Below, piece by piece: positions 31,646-41,817 of a stretch of 64,000 nt of DNA; position 1 is the stretch's first letter; every line of letters begins with the position of its first letter. Origin of the DNA: Chitinophagaceae bacterium (GTDB lineage Bacteria; Bacteroidota; Bacteroidia; Chitinophagales; Chitinophagaceae); contig JAIEMP010000019.1 of the NCBI GenBank assembly GCA_019752045.1, positions 33,949-97,948 of the forward strand. The letters are read 5' to 3'. The notes below the pieces were generated by a model. The model had not been told where the DNA came from. It made no database searches and saw only the letters and a program-made list of their open reading frames with translations. The translations under genes and the position numbers were made by a program.

Positions 31646-32728
31646 TTAATTGGTTAATGCGCCATCTACAAACAAACTCTTGAGTTCTTTTTTATTTTTA
31701 ATGGTTTTATAAAAACCGTTTAAAAAGTCAATCATTTCTTTTTTACTTGCTGCAGTTAATGGTTCAAACTGATTGATGAGTGTATAGATGGCTTCTTCCT
31801 GATCAATAAAAATCTTTGCAGTGGTTTCAATTTCTGCAAGTGTCCGTTCATATCCACGGTACAATCGTTGTGTTAACCGCTCAATACCCAGATCAGGAGG
31901 CGGACCTCCGTAAGGCGGATCAACCAAACCTGTAATATCAAAATCATAGGCAACAGGGAAAGGCATCGTCATGGTATCTTTTTTCTGCACCAGCAATTTA
32001 ATGTTGTGATAATAAGGGATAGACCAGTCTGTATTACCAATCATGTACTGAAATAAATAAAGTAATGTTGTTTGATCCCGCTGCATACCCAATGGAGAAA
32101 AACGCACCAGCTCTTTTTCAATGCATTGATTTCGTTTTGCCAGATCATCTACATCTTCAATTAAAAATGCATACTGTGTGTAAGGTTTTACTTTCCCCTT
32201 TGTATCAACATAATTTACGTGCAACAACCGTAGTCTGAAACTCATATCAGTTAACAGGTTGTAAATTTTATACACCAGGTATTCTTTCAGCAGGTATTGC
32301 TCATGACTGGCCGCCGATCCGCAACCACCCACCATTTTTAATGTACCGAGTTTTGAAAAGGGAGATGATTTTTCATATTTAAAATCAACAGCAATAGAAG
32401 CAAACCTGCAGTTTTCTTTTCTGAAATTACCACGTGGCTTTATACGCACCGCACCCTGATACAGCGCACTGTCGGGTAAAGTGAAAGAAACAGCCGCATC
32501 AACATAATTCAGGTCTTTTTTTTCTGCAATAAACTGACGGATATCTGTCTTCAACGTCATTTTAACGGGACGGTCATCTTTAAAAAAAGCTTTATCATCA
32601 ATGGGTTTAGGTTGAGCACTAACCTCGGAATAGATCAACAGAAGCAGGATGGCAGCGAGCCATTTTTTGCATAGCATAAACAGATGGTTTAGGTTTGATG
32701 GTTTATCTGAAACAGCAGAAAAGTACAA
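31646..32728 (-). CDS. Hypothetical exported protein, possibly CotH-like
   Basis: ALYQGAVRIKPRGNFRKENCRFASIAVDFKYEKSSPF...HEQYLLKEYLVYKIYNLLT; VAYDFDITGLVDPPYG. Confidence 0.45.
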   Translation of the reverse strand: MYFSAVSDKPSNLNHLFMLCKKWLAAILLLLIYSEVSAQPKPIDDKAFFKDDRPVKMTLKTDIRQFIAEKKDLNYVDAAVSFTLPDSALYQGAVRIKPRGNFRKENCRFASIAVDFKYEKSSPFSKLGTLKMVGGCGSAASHEQYLLKEYLVYKIYNLLTDMSFRLRLLHVNYVDTKGKVKPYTQYAFLIEDVDDLAKRNQCIEKELVRFSPLGMQRDQTTLLYLFQYMIGNTDWSIPYYHNIKLLVQKKDTMTMPFPVAYDFDITGLVDPPYGGPPPDLGIERLTQRLYRGYERTLAEIETTAKIFIDQEEAIYTLINQFEPLTAASKKEMIDFLNGFYKTIKNKKELKSLFVDGALTN

Positions 32729-32752
32729 CTAATTCCTGCAATTTTATTTGCT

Positions 32753-34375
32753 TTACTTAGTTACAATTTCCTGTATCACTGTTCCTGTATATCCTTTAGG
32801 TTGCTGAATGCCGAGCAATGCGGCAAGTGTGGGAGCAATATCGGTGATGTACATTTCACGGTAAGATACTCCCGGTGCAATATGCCATCCATACCAAAGT
32901 AAAGGAACATGTGTATCATAAGGGTTCCACAAACCATGTGTTGTTCCTCCTTTTTCAAACCCTTCAATATACTGCGGTTTACCTACTACCTGTATATGAC
33001 CCGAACGGTTTTTATAATATCCGTTTGTGATAGCCTGCCGTATGCCACCCGGCAATACTGCCTGTTTTACATCTGCAAGCACAAATGCATGTTGAACCGC
33101 TTCCTGCTTTAAAAGGTATTGAACAACTGCATTTGCAACTACACTTACAGACAGCTTTCGTTTTTGCTCAATCAAAGGCATATTCAGAATCACCTGGTAA
33201 TTGATGAAATCAATCACCAGATCTGCCACATCAAATTTTTGCTGTAACCATTTATTTAAATCTTCTACAACAACAGATGGAAGCATGTTTCCTGCAGGTA
33301 TGCGTTGGTCTTTCATAAAAGCGGGATTATGAGCAGCGCCATGATCAGCCGAAAGAAATAACAGATACTCATCCTTACCTACCTGCTGATCTAAATAATT
33401 GAGTAACTCAGCCAGTTCCAAATCTAAACGGATAAACATGTCTTCCATTTCTACTGCATTAGGACCAAAAGTATGACCTGCATAATCAGTTGATGAATAA
33501 CTAATGGCTAAAAAATCTGTGATACTGTCTGCCCCCAGTTGTTCATTTGCAACGGCAGACATGGAGAATTGCGTAGTAAGAGAATTACCATGAGGAGTTG
33601 CCATTACCAGATTGTAATTTTTCCCAGCCAGCGAAGAAAGAATGTATGGAAACCCTTTGCCAAAAGTTTTTACTTCGTATGTATTTTCATCGGCCGTGCT
33701 TTGTGTATACGTTTCAATTGGATAATAGGTATCCCATCCCTGTTTATAAAAAGAATCTATCAGCTTTTGCTCATTGAACTGTTGAACCCAACCCGGCAGC
33801 GTTGGCATATAATACGATGAAGTAATAAAGTTGCCAGTTTTACTATCGTACCAATAAGCGGCATTAGCTTTGTGTCCTGCGGGCAAAATACCTCCTCTGT
33901 CTTTTAATGCAATGCCGATGACTTTTGCCTGATTATTGGTTGCGGTTTTTAATTCATCACAAATAGTATTGCTGAGCATGTTTACCGGGCTCATTTTACC
34001 GGCAGTTGTTGTACTGCCAATGGTTGATGCAGCCGAATCATCGGTACAATAAATATATTGCCACCGTTTCAGATCGAACCAGTTATTTCCTGTAATACCG
34101 TGTACAGATGGAACCGTACCTGTGTAAATAGAAGCATGCCCGTTCGCTGTGTAAGACGGTGTGTAAGGGATCATGCTGTTACTGCAGTTAAACCCGTTTT
34201 GTAATAACCGTTTAAATCCTCCGTCTTCTGCAAAACGGTGCTGATAACGGTAGAGATAATCCCAACGCATCTGATCAACTACAATTCCCACAACTAACCG
34301 GGGCTTTTGTGTTTGCTGCGATGATCCCTGAAGAACCAACAGAAAAAAAAGTAAAGCAATGCTGCATCTTTGCAT
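32753..34375 (-). CDS. PafA-like alkaline phosphatase (nucleotide pyrophosphatase/phosphodiesterase superfamily)
   Basis: VVGIVVDQMRWDYLYRY...YTPSYTANGHASIYTGTVPSVHGITGNNWFD...LSADHGAAHNP...GTTHGLWNPYDTHVPLLWYG. Confidence 0.93.
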   Translation of the reverse strand: MQRCSIALLFFLLVLQGSSQQTQKPRLVVGIVVDQMRWDYLYRYQHRFAEDGGFKRLLQNGFNCSNSMIPYTPSYTANGHASIYTGTVPSVHGITGNNWFDLKRWQYIYCTDDSAASTIGSTTTAGKMSPVNMLSNTICDELKTATNNQAKVIGIALKDRGGILPAGHKANAAYWYDSKTGNFITSSYYMPTLPGWVQQFNEQKLIDSFYKQGWDTYYPIETYTQSTADENTYEVKTFGKGFPYILSSLAGKNYNLVMATPHGNSLTTQFSMSAVANEQLGADSITDFLAISYSSTDYAGHTFGPNAVEMEDMFIRLDLELAELLNYLDQQVGKDEYLLFLSADHGAAHNPAFMKDQRIPAGNMLPSVVVEDLNKWLQQKFDVADLVIDFINYQVILNMPLIEQKRKLSVSVVANAVVQYLLKQEAVQHAFVLADVKQAVLPGGIRQAITNGYYKNRSGHIQVVGKPQYIEGFEKGGTTHGLWNPYDTHVPLLWYGWHIAPGVSYREMYITDIAPTLAALLGIQQPKGYTGTVIQEIVTK

Positions 34376-34450
34376 GAGAACAATAGATTGTTCCTAAGAT
34401 AAGTTGAAATTTGTTGATTCCATTCTTTTCTGTTGTATAAAGTACACAAA

Positions 34451-34480
34451 AAAAAGGCCAACACAAATGTGTTGGCCTTA
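34451..34480 (-). terminator. Terminator for porin-family gene
   Basis: AAGGCCAACACA-AA-TGTGTTGGCCTT; T-run on minus strand. Confidence 0.9.
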
Positions 34481-34497
34481 TCAATGTCTGTATGTAG

Positions 34498-35115
34498 TTA
34501 ATGATGTTTAAACTGATAAAACACTCCGAGTTGAAAACCCCTGTTGGTAGATTTAACTGTACTGTTATCATTAATATCGCTCAAACCCAGGTTATATCTG
34601 GCATCAACACCAAAACCGGATGGCACATGAATATAACCTACCCCTGCACCAACAGCAAAATCAACTGCTTTATAGTTCGATTTTATATCTGTGTTTGATC
34701 CGCCGGTTTCAGATTTTGCATTCACCAGAAAACCAACCTGCGGGCCTGCCTGTAACCTGAAACCATTATCAAACATATACTGAAGCATTACAGGTACATT
34801 GATGTAGCCCAGTTTCAGTTTGGTTTGTGTGCCCGATACAGTATAGCTTACTCCCTGTGCAGAATAAAGTAATTCGGGTTGTATGGCAAATTGCTTTGAA
34901 ACATGGATATGCCCTAACAAACCTGCATATAATCCGGGCTTCATATTATAATCAACAGCATTACTGTTATTTACATTATACAGGTTTAAACCTGCTTTAA
35001 GACCAACATTTACATGTTGAGCCTGTGCTGATACTGTTACTAAAACAGAAAAGAGAAGAACGATTGTTGAAATTTTCATTTTTTTATTTTTATTGTAATC
35101 GCATGCCGTTTTCAC
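34498..35115 (-). CDS. Outer membrane beta-barrel (porin family) protein
   Basis: HVNVGLKAGLNLYNVNN...KQFAIQPELLYSAQGV...LGYINVPVMLQYMFDNGFRLQAGPQVGFLV. Confidence 0.9.
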   Translation of the reverse strand: MKTACDYNKNKKMKISTIVLLFSVLVTVSAQAQHVNVGLKAGLNLYNVNNSNAVDYNMKPGLYAGLLGHIHVSKQFAIQPELLYSAQGVSYTVSGTQTKLKLGYINVPVMLQYMFDNGFRLQAGPQVGFLVNAKSETGGSNTDIKSNYKAVDFAVGAGVGYIHVPSGFGVDARYNLGLSDINDNSTVKSTNRGFQLGVFYQFKHH

Positions 35116-35146
35116 AATCGGCTTGTTTATTAAGTTGTAAAGCGCA

Positions 35147-35365
35147 TCAGTTCTTTTTTATAATTACTTCTGCTTTTTTGGATATCACTTTCACTCCATT
35201 TTTACCCACTGTAATCGTTGTTCCTTTTTGCTCCTGCTCTTTTACGATAATGACTTGTGGAGCGGGTGTAATAATCACTTCCTTCTTTACAGCTGCTGGT
35301 TCATCGTTGCAGGCAACCATAGTAAATAGTAAAGCCATCAGCGATAAACCGATTGTTTTTTTCAT
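35147..35365 (-). CDS. Small lipoprotein, hypothetical
   Basis: MKKTIGLSLMALLFTMVAC lipobox. Confidence 0.6.
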   Translation of the reverse strand: MKKTIGLSLMALLFTMVACNDEPAAVKKEVIITPAPQVIIVKEQEQKGTTITVGKNGVKVISKKAEVIIKKN

Positions 35366-35597
35366 GTAATAATTTGTTTTTGTAAATAATACTGTAATAT
35401 ACCCGTGTGCAATGTTGCAGCATGCAGATATTACTGAGTTGCAATAACAGTGCCCCGAATTGGTTTGAATCGAATTAACCTTATTTCGACAGAATGGCGT
35501 GTTGGAAGAGTATTTAAATACACAATGCTGTATTTAGTACATGATATGACGTGTATATACTCAAATGGCAGATACGATCTATGCATATCCTTCCATT

Positions 35598-36071
35598 TTA
35601 TGCAAGTGCTTTTACTTCTCTCAAATAATCGTACTGCAAATCTTCGTGCAAGGAAGCAATAGCTTTCTCAATCCGTTTCACCTGCTGGTTGTACAGATTC
35701 AGCAAAACAGGATGAACGGTGTATGGAATACCGGCCGCCTTTATCCTGTTGCAGAAATAAACAAGTAATTCAATTTCAACTTCAGGTAAAGAACAGTAAC
35801 GGATGTATTTATGAAGAGTGCGTACAATTTTACGGAGTGTTTTCTTTGTAAAGTATACATGACTATGATTGATTTCTTTAAACTGCAGATCCGTTTCTTC
35901 CTGTATGCTTTTAATATAAGCAGCTGTATCATTTGCATCAAAGAGCAAATACGTAAGCAGCTCTTTATTTTCTTTTTTAAAACGGGCAAGTCGTAAACAC
36001 AAGTCCGTTATTTGTGCAGCAGAGAGATGCTGTAACTCCTGCTTTAACTCATGGATGGATGCTGCTTTCAT
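35598..36071 (-). CDS. Hypothetical helical protein
   Basis: Uninterrupted ORF with helical composition, no recognised domain. Confidence 0.55.
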   Translation of the reverse strand: MKAASIHELKQELQHLSAAQITDLCLRLARFKKENKELLTYLLFDANDTAAYIKSIQEETDLQFKEINHSHVYFTKKTLRKIVRTLHKYIRYCSLPEVEIELLVYFCNRIKAAGIPYTVHPVLLNLYNQQVKRIEKAIASLHEDLQYDYLREVKALA

Positions 36072-36125
36072 GTATAGTGATGATGAATCGTTTTGGTATT
36101 GTACTGTTTATGAAAACAACTTTCG

Positions 36126-37370
36126 TTAAGCGTAAATAGTATACGAACCTGCCGGTTTGTTTACATCGTTGATCATTTGTACAGTGAGTGTTTTTTCATT
36201 TGCTTTAATTTTCATTAAAGTGCGTTCATTATCCTTGGGCCCGCCACCGATAATGACGGGATAATTGTGTTTGCCGCTTACAGGCGGATGCACACCATAC
36301 TTATGCGTATGACCTGAAATAACCAGATCAACTTTGTATTGATTAAACAGCGGAGCAAATAACTCGTTACAATGCATCTCCCCTTCTCCTGAAGGCTGGT
36401 TGCAGTAAAACGGAGGAATATGCATCATCACAACCCGGTAGGTTGCATTTTTATATGCATCTGTTTGCATCAGTTGTTCTAACCAAACAGTCTGCTCCCT
36501 GCGGTACGCATTGAAATTAGCCCTGCCTGCATACGTCGGATGATCATCGCCTTTATCTTCACCGGTATCCAGCACTATTGCAAACACAGGCCCCCAATGA
36601 AAATGAAAAAACAATCCCTCCGGATAAGCAAAATAATCTTTTAAGCGTTGTGCAAAATTTCCTCTGGTTTCATGATTACCTCTTACAAACAACAAAGGTT
36701 TTTGTGTGGCAAAAAGATCGGTACATGGTATAAGCAAATGCTCAAGTATTTGTTTTTCGCCCGATTGATAATTAAACATATCTCCATTCAGAAAAACAAA
36801 ATCATACGGATCTTTTGAGTTGAGTTCCATTAATTCAGAAAATGATTCGGGCCGGTCGTGCAGATCATTGAGCACCAGCCAGCTGATTTCTCTTGCTGCC
36901 GGATCGGGTGTGGTAAACGAATACGTACTGCTGTAAATGGTTTCTCCAAATGGAGTTTTCAAGGAATTATATTCGGTTATTTCTTTTGATGCTGCACGAT
37001 AATAATAGGTTTTGCCCGGCTCTAAATTTTGCAGATAAATTTCATGGATGCGCTCATGTGTTGTAACCAGACCATCTTCAATATGCATGGCTTTTTGATT
37101 GAGCTGCTCTGTATCGCCATACTCTACCCAACTGTAGGAAGACTTATTGGTTATCCAGCGTACACACATTTGCCGGTGCTGTAACGTATGCAGATAAGGC
37201 TTGCAGAGGAATACATGTTTGTTTTCAGGTGGTGGGGTAATTTCGTTTTCTTCGTTTCCGCAGCCCGACATTTGAATGTAGGCCAAACCTCCAACAGCCG
37301 ATACTTTTACCGCTGTGTCTATGAACTGACGTCTGCTGAATGAAAATGGTTTTTTGTCTTTCATATTCAA
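36126..37370 (-). CDS. Tat-like exported metallophosphoesterase with FN3-like N-terminal domain (purple acid phosphatase-like)
   Basis: SRRQFIDTAVKVSAVGG; VLNDLHDRPESF, FLNGDMF, RGNHETRGNF, VISGHTHKYG. Confidence 0.9.
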   Translation of the reverse strand: MNMKDKKPFSFSRRQFIDTAVKVSAVGGLAYIQMSGCGNEENEITPPPENKHVFLCKPYLHTLQHRQMCVRWITNKSSYSWVEYGDTEQLNQKAMHIEDGLVTTHERIHEIYLQNLEPGKTYYYRAASKEITEYNSLKTPFGETIYSSTYSFTTPDPAAREISWLVLNDLHDRPESFSELMELNSKDPYDFVFLNGDMFNYQSGEKQILEHLLIPCTDLFATQKPLLFVRGNHETRGNFAQRLKDYFAYPEGLFFHFHWGPVFAIVLDTGEDKGDDHPTYAGRANFNAYRREQTVWLEQLMQTDAYKNATYRVVMMHIPPFYCNQPSGEGEMHCNELFAPLFNQYKVDLVISGHTHKYGVHPPVSGKHNYPVIIGGGPKDNERTLMKIKANEKTLTVQMINDVNKPAGSYTIYA

Positions 37371-37531
37371 TGGATCATGGTTTTTTGTTCATGCAAGGTT
37401 TAACTAAAGCAGTTAGCCCGCAAATGAATTGTACTGCAAAATAATAAATAGGAACGAGTTATTCTTCATTGGTTCATGCTTATCATGAATCTCAATTTTT
37501 TTATCCCCTGCTTCCATCCTATTTTCACGGC

Positions 37532-39364
37532 ATGCATCCGCATATACAAACACTCCTTCAATGCATTAACCTGGAAGAAAAAGAACAGGTGCAACGCTTT
37601 AGCTTAGATCAGCAGCATACATTAAAACAATTAAAAGCTGAAGGTCTTGCACTGCATCCCATCATTGTAACTAAAAAGAATTTTGGATATGCCGATTATC
37701 CGGAGATCAGTTTTAAACTGAGTTTTCCTCCTGAAGCAAACATGTTCAGAGATGGCGCTGCCATTGAATGTTTTGTTGCAGGTGAAGAACCTGTCAAAGG
37801 CGTATTGATTGGTTTGGATGGAAAGAATGGCGAGTTCCGTTTGTTTGCACCTGATTTTCCTGATTGGATAGAAGATGATGGCGTTGGAATTAAACTGGCA
37901 CCTGATACAAGAACCACCAGCATCATGAAAAAAGTGTTGAATGGGTTGGAGAGTAATCAACCGCTTTACAAATTATTTGAACAACTGCATGATGAAACAC
38001 CCATCGCTCAACCAACACTTATCAACAAGTACAGTATCACAACTGATTTTCGCAATCAACAGTTGAATGAAAGCCAACAGTTAGCTGTTACTGCCATTAC
38101 ACAAAACCAAAACGTTTGTATTGTGCATGGACCGCCGGGTACAGGTAAAACAACAACATTGATAGAAGCCATTGTTCGGTTAGTGAAAGCTGGCGAAAAA
38201 GTATTGGTATCGGCACCAAGCAATACGGCTGTTGATCATCTTTCAAGAGGATTAATACAACAGGGAGTAAAACTTTTACGGGTGGGCAATGCAAGTAAAG
38301 TAGATGAAACCATTTTTGCACATACTCCTGAAGGCAAGCTGAACAACAGCAAGCAACAAAAAGAGATCAGACAATTAAAACTACGTGCAGAAGAATTCAG
38401 ACGGATGGCTTTAAAATACAAACGCAGTTTTGGAAAGGCCGAACGGGAACAACGCAATCTGCTGTTTAAAGAAGTAAAAAACATTCGCACCGAAATAAAA
38501 AAACTGCAACACTACAACGAAGAAAAATTATTTGAAGAAGCTGAAGTAATTGCAGGCACTCCCATTGGTTTATACGATGCTGACATCCAACATCTGCAGT
38601 TTAAAACATTAGTGATTGATGAAGCCGGACAATGTATTGAACCATTGGCATGGACCATTTTTCCATTGGCTGAAAAAATTGTACTGGCTGGTGATCACTG
38701 GCAACTGCCACCTACTGTTTTAAGTAATGAAGCAGCACAATTGGGTTTTAACCGTTCCATTTTAGAAACAGCTATTGAAAAAGTTCCTGCAGTTTATTTG
38801 CTCAACACACAATACCGCATGAGAGAAGCGATTGCCGGTTTCAGCAGCAGCTATTTTTATAACAATCTTCTTTTAACCGCAGCACATTTAGGCAATAGAG
38901 GAGTTCATCTTACATTTATTGATACGGCAGGTTCGGGTTTTAATGAAGTACATGGACCCGATGGCTCCAGTTTGCAAAACAAAGGTGAGTTAGAGTTAGT
39001 AATGAAATTAATAGAAACAGCGTCACTTGATCCTTTACAAACTGCTTTTATTTCGCCATATGCCTGGCAGGTAACTGCTGCAAAAGAAGTTTTGCCGAAA
39101 CAACTTCGCATCAGCACCATCGACAGTTTTCAAGGGCAGGAAAAAGAAACCATCATTGTATCATTGGTTCGCAGTAATGATGAAGGCGTGATTGGTTTTT
39201 TAAAAGATTACCGACGAATGAATGTAGCCATTACCAGAGCCAAAGAACAACTCTTTGTTATTGGCGACAGTGCTACCATTGGCGGAGATGCTTTTTATAA
39301 TCAATTTCTGAGTTATGTTGAGTTGCATGGTACCTACAAAACAGTTTGGGAGTTTGAGTTGTGA
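37532..39364 (+). CDS. IGHMBP2/SMUBP-2-like superfamily 1 helicase
   Basis: VHGPPGTGKTTTLIEAI, VIDEAGQCIEP, AGDHWQLPPTV, LNTQYRM, TIDSFQGQEKETIIVSLVRSN; internal ATG preferred. Confidence 0.93.
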   Translation: MHPHIQTLLQCINLEEKEQVQRFSLDQQHTLKQLKAEGLALHPIIVTKKNFGYADYPEISFKLSFPPEANMFRDGAAIECFVAGEEPVKGVLIGLDGKNGEFRLFAPDFPDWIEDDGVGIKLAPDTRTTSIMKKVLNGLESNQPLYKLFEQLHDETPIAQPTLINKYSITTDFRNQQLNESQQLAVTAITQNQNVCIVHGPPGTGKTTTLIEAIVRLVKAGEKVLVSAPSNTAVDHLSRGLIQQGVKLLRVGNASKVDETIFAHTPEGKLNNSKQQKEIRQLKLRAEEFRRMALKYKRSFGKAEREQRNLLFKEVKNIRTEIKKLQHYNEEKLFEEAEVIAGTPIGLYDADIQHLQFKTLVIDEAGQCIEPLAWTIFPLAEKIVLAGDHWQLPPTVLSNEAAQLGFNRSILETAIEKVPAVYLLNTQYRMREAIAGFSSSYFYNNLLLTAAHLGNRGVHLTFIDTAGSGFNEVHGPDGSSLQNKGELELVMKLIETASLDPLQTAFISPYAWQVTAAKEVLPKQLRISTIDSFQGQEKETIIVSLVRSNDEGVIGFLKDYRRMNVAITRAKEQLFVIGDSATIGGDAFYNQFLSYVELHGTYKTVWEFEL

Positions 39365-39459
39365 CTTATTAATAAATAAATGTCTGTATGAACTTTTAAT
39401 TATTAGAATTTTCAGAACCCAATTACAAATCGCACTAGAAGCGACTCGTAAAATATATC

Positions 39460-39522
39460 GCTCCTACGGAGCTCAAATGCAACGCTTTCTTTTTCTACTG
39501 ACATATAGCCTCTCTGAGGCTA
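39460..39522. repeat. Pair of short hairpins in intergenic region (interspersed-repeat-like)
   Basis: GCTCC-TAC-GGAGC (39460-39472) and TAGCCTC-TCT-GAGGCTA (39506-39522). Confidence 0.6.
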
Positions 39523-39568
39523 ATTCAAACAACATAAACATTTGGTATTCTATAAAATAAACCCCTGT

Positions 39569-40006
39569 TTATTTCCTTTCTGTGTATTGCTTGAAATTAT
39601 TTAGAATTGCCTGCCAGCCTCCCTGCTGCATTTCAAGTGAATTTTCAGTTTCTGCCTCAAAGTCTTCCACAACTTTGGTTATATCACCGTCTTCAGTAAA
39701 TTGGATGTTTACTTTTCTTCCATCGCTCATAGTATAAGAGATGAATTGATGTGTGATCACCTCATCATAAACTCCGCCAAAATCAAAACCCATACTGCCA
39801 TCTTTTGCTTCCATACGGGTAGTAAAACTTCCGCCTGCCCGGAGATCATTTGTTGCTGTTGGTGCATGCCAGTCATCTGAAGCAGCACACCACTTTGTAA
39901 TGTGCGCCGGATTTGTCCAGCAGTCCCATACATGTGATACCGGTGCGTTGATGTTTGCTTCTACTGTTAGCACAACTGCTTTGTGTGTGTGTTCCATAAA
40001 AATCAT
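39569..40006 (-). CDS. SRPBCC/AHSA1-family protein
   Basis: VEANINAPVSHVWDCWTNPAHITKWCAASDDWHAP...RMEAKDGSMGFDFGGVYDEV. Confidence 0.9.
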   Translation of the reverse strand: MIFMEHTHKAVVLTVEANINAPVSHVWDCWTNPAHITKWCAASDDWHAPTATNDLRAGGSFTTRMEAKDGSMGFDFGGVYDEVITHQFISYTMSDGRKVNIQFTEDGDITKVVEDFEAETENSLEMQQGGWQAILNNFKQYTERK

Positions 40007-40204
40007 TTTAGTGTATAAATTATTGGCATGGTAAATTTCGTATAAGTTTTTATTATGCCTGATGTGCAAATCCGAAAAGATAAGTGGTGTATTGCGACAG
40101 TTTAACAGGATATTGGAAAAGGTATTATTCTGCAGAATTATTTTCTCCATGCCCCGGCAAGCGCAAATGATCCACGGAAGTGGTACACTTGCGCCGGTTT
40201 GGTT

Positions 40205-40630
40205 TTATTCTGAAAACCTGTTTAAAATTGTCATTGCTTTTTCAGCATCGCTTCTGTTAACAAAGATATGGTCGTGATAGAAGGCTGCAACTACATTACA
40301 ACTTATTCCGTTTTCAGAAAGTACTTTTGAAAATGCCGCTGTAAAGCCAACTGCTTCCAATGAAGAATGTACAGTCAGGGTAATCCAGGAAGAAACAAAA
40401 GAATAGTCAAGTTTTAGTCTGTCTGCTGTTTCCTTTTTTACAACAACTGTAATTGCTTCCTCCTCTTTAAAAATAAACAGGCTGTCTTTTAAGTCTATAG
40501 ATGTCAAGTCTGTTATTGCGCAAAAAACAAATTCGCCCGTATTTAATTTTGGCTTCATTGTTTTTAATAACTTGTCTAAGTTTGATTCCCCTGTCATTTG
40601 TTGCGTTATTGTTACAGTTGTCAGCAACAC
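40205..40630 (-). CDS. ACT-domain protein
   Basis: FVFCAITD...LKLDYSFVSSWITLTVHSSLEAVGFTAAFSKVLSENGISCNVVAAFYHDHIFV. Confidence 0.85.
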   Translation of the reverse strand: MLLTTVTITQQMTGESNLDKLLKTMKPKLNTGEFVFCAITDLTSIDLKDSLFIFKEEEAITVVVKKETADRLKLDYSFVSSWITLTVHSSLEAVGFTAAFSKVLSENGISCNVVAAFYHDHIFVNRSDAEKAMTILNRFSE

Positions 40631-40702
40631 CCGCCAATAATCATCTGCTTCCGGCAGAAGTGCTTTGCAGGATCTCTTGCTTCAGCGAAGGTAGTTCTTC
40701 CA

Positions 40703-41692
40703 TTATTCTACAATAAGTTTCTGTTGCTCCACTATAAAATCTAATGAAAGTTCTTCCAGTTTTTTCCCATTTACAATCGCATCCCATGGCCCGTGACCTC
40801 TGTTTACAAGCGGGTATAATTTATACGTAACACCTGTAGAAGTATATATATTTTGCAATTCAGCAGCATAGGTATAGCTTACAGTAGGATCTGCCGTACC
40901 ATGAGCAATCATAATGGGAGCGTCAGTTGCATCAAACCGTTGATATCCATAAATATTATTGATTGCAGTAACGGCAATACCGCTACCCCAGAAATCTAAG
41001 ATCGTTTTTATTGTATACGTTTTATTTAAATTGGTTGTTGCTAACGTAGGGTCAGTAGTTAAAGAGATCTCGTTTGTAAAATCTGCTGTAGTTGTAATTC
41101 CCAGAGAAGTAGCTATGATTGCGCCCGCCGAACCTCCTCCCACTGTGATATAATTGGTATCTATATTATAATTGTCTGCATTTGCTATCAGCCATCTCAT
41201 CGCTGCCTTTGCATCTCGATGAGCCGGATACATTGCCATGAATTGAGATCGGTCAACAGGTGGTACAGTCGTTTGTGCATATTGAACCCATTGTGCAGGA
41301 ACAGTACCATTTTGACCCAGCAAGCGATAGTTGATAGAAAAAGCTACCCAACCTCTTGAAGCAAAGTAATTCGCAAGATTTACAATGTTCACATCACTTT
41401 TACTGCCACCGGTAAATCCTCCTCCATGAATCAATAATACAGCTGGTTTTTTTCGGGTATTGTTGGCAGGTTTATAAACGTCTAATCTTAAATCCATTAT
41501 TGAATAGGAAGAACTGTTTAAGTTTTGATGACTTAACCCCTCACCATACTTCACATTTTGATCAACGATTACAGTATATGTGCTTGCTGCTTTAACGGAT
41601 ACAGGATTTGCAACATTCGTAGCAGGACTTTTATCTTTTTTGCAAGAGGAGGTAACAGTCAGCAACAGTACTATTTTTAAAAACCGGTTCAT
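40703..41692 (-). CDS. Alpha/beta hydrolase lipoprotein (esterase/lipase-like)
   Basis: AVLLIHGGGFTGGSKSD; YITVGGGSAGAIIATSLG; IMIAHGTADPTVSY. Confidence 0.9.
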   Translation of the reverse strand: MNRFLKIVLLLTVTSSCKKDKSPATNVANPVSVKAASTYTVIVDQNVKYGEGLSHQNLNSSSYSIMDLRLDVYKPANNTRKKPAVLLIHGGGFTGGSKSDVNIVNLANYFASRGWVAFSINYRLLGQNGTVPAQWVQYAQTTVPPVDRSQFMAMYPAHRDAKAAMRWLIANADNYNIDTNYITVGGGSAGAIIATSLGITTTADFTNEISLTTDPTLATTNLNKTYTIKTILDFWGSGIAVTAINNIYGYQRFDATDAPIMIAHGTADPTVSYTYAAELQNIYTSTGVTYKLYPLVNRGHGPWDAIVNGKKLEELSLDFIVEQQKLIVE

Positions 41693-41817
41693 GTTTTTCT
41701 TAAATTTAAGGAGTCAGACCTTTAGAATGACAAAAGGTTTAACAACTAATGCCAAAAATCCACTGAAGGTGAACACCTGCGCCGGTGACATTTTATAATG
41801 CATGATGCATTGCTCCG

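Noticed and set aside
39315-39560. 81-aa ORF after the helicase
   Set aside because: Overlaps the helicase end and is built from the twin-hairpin element; likely spurious.
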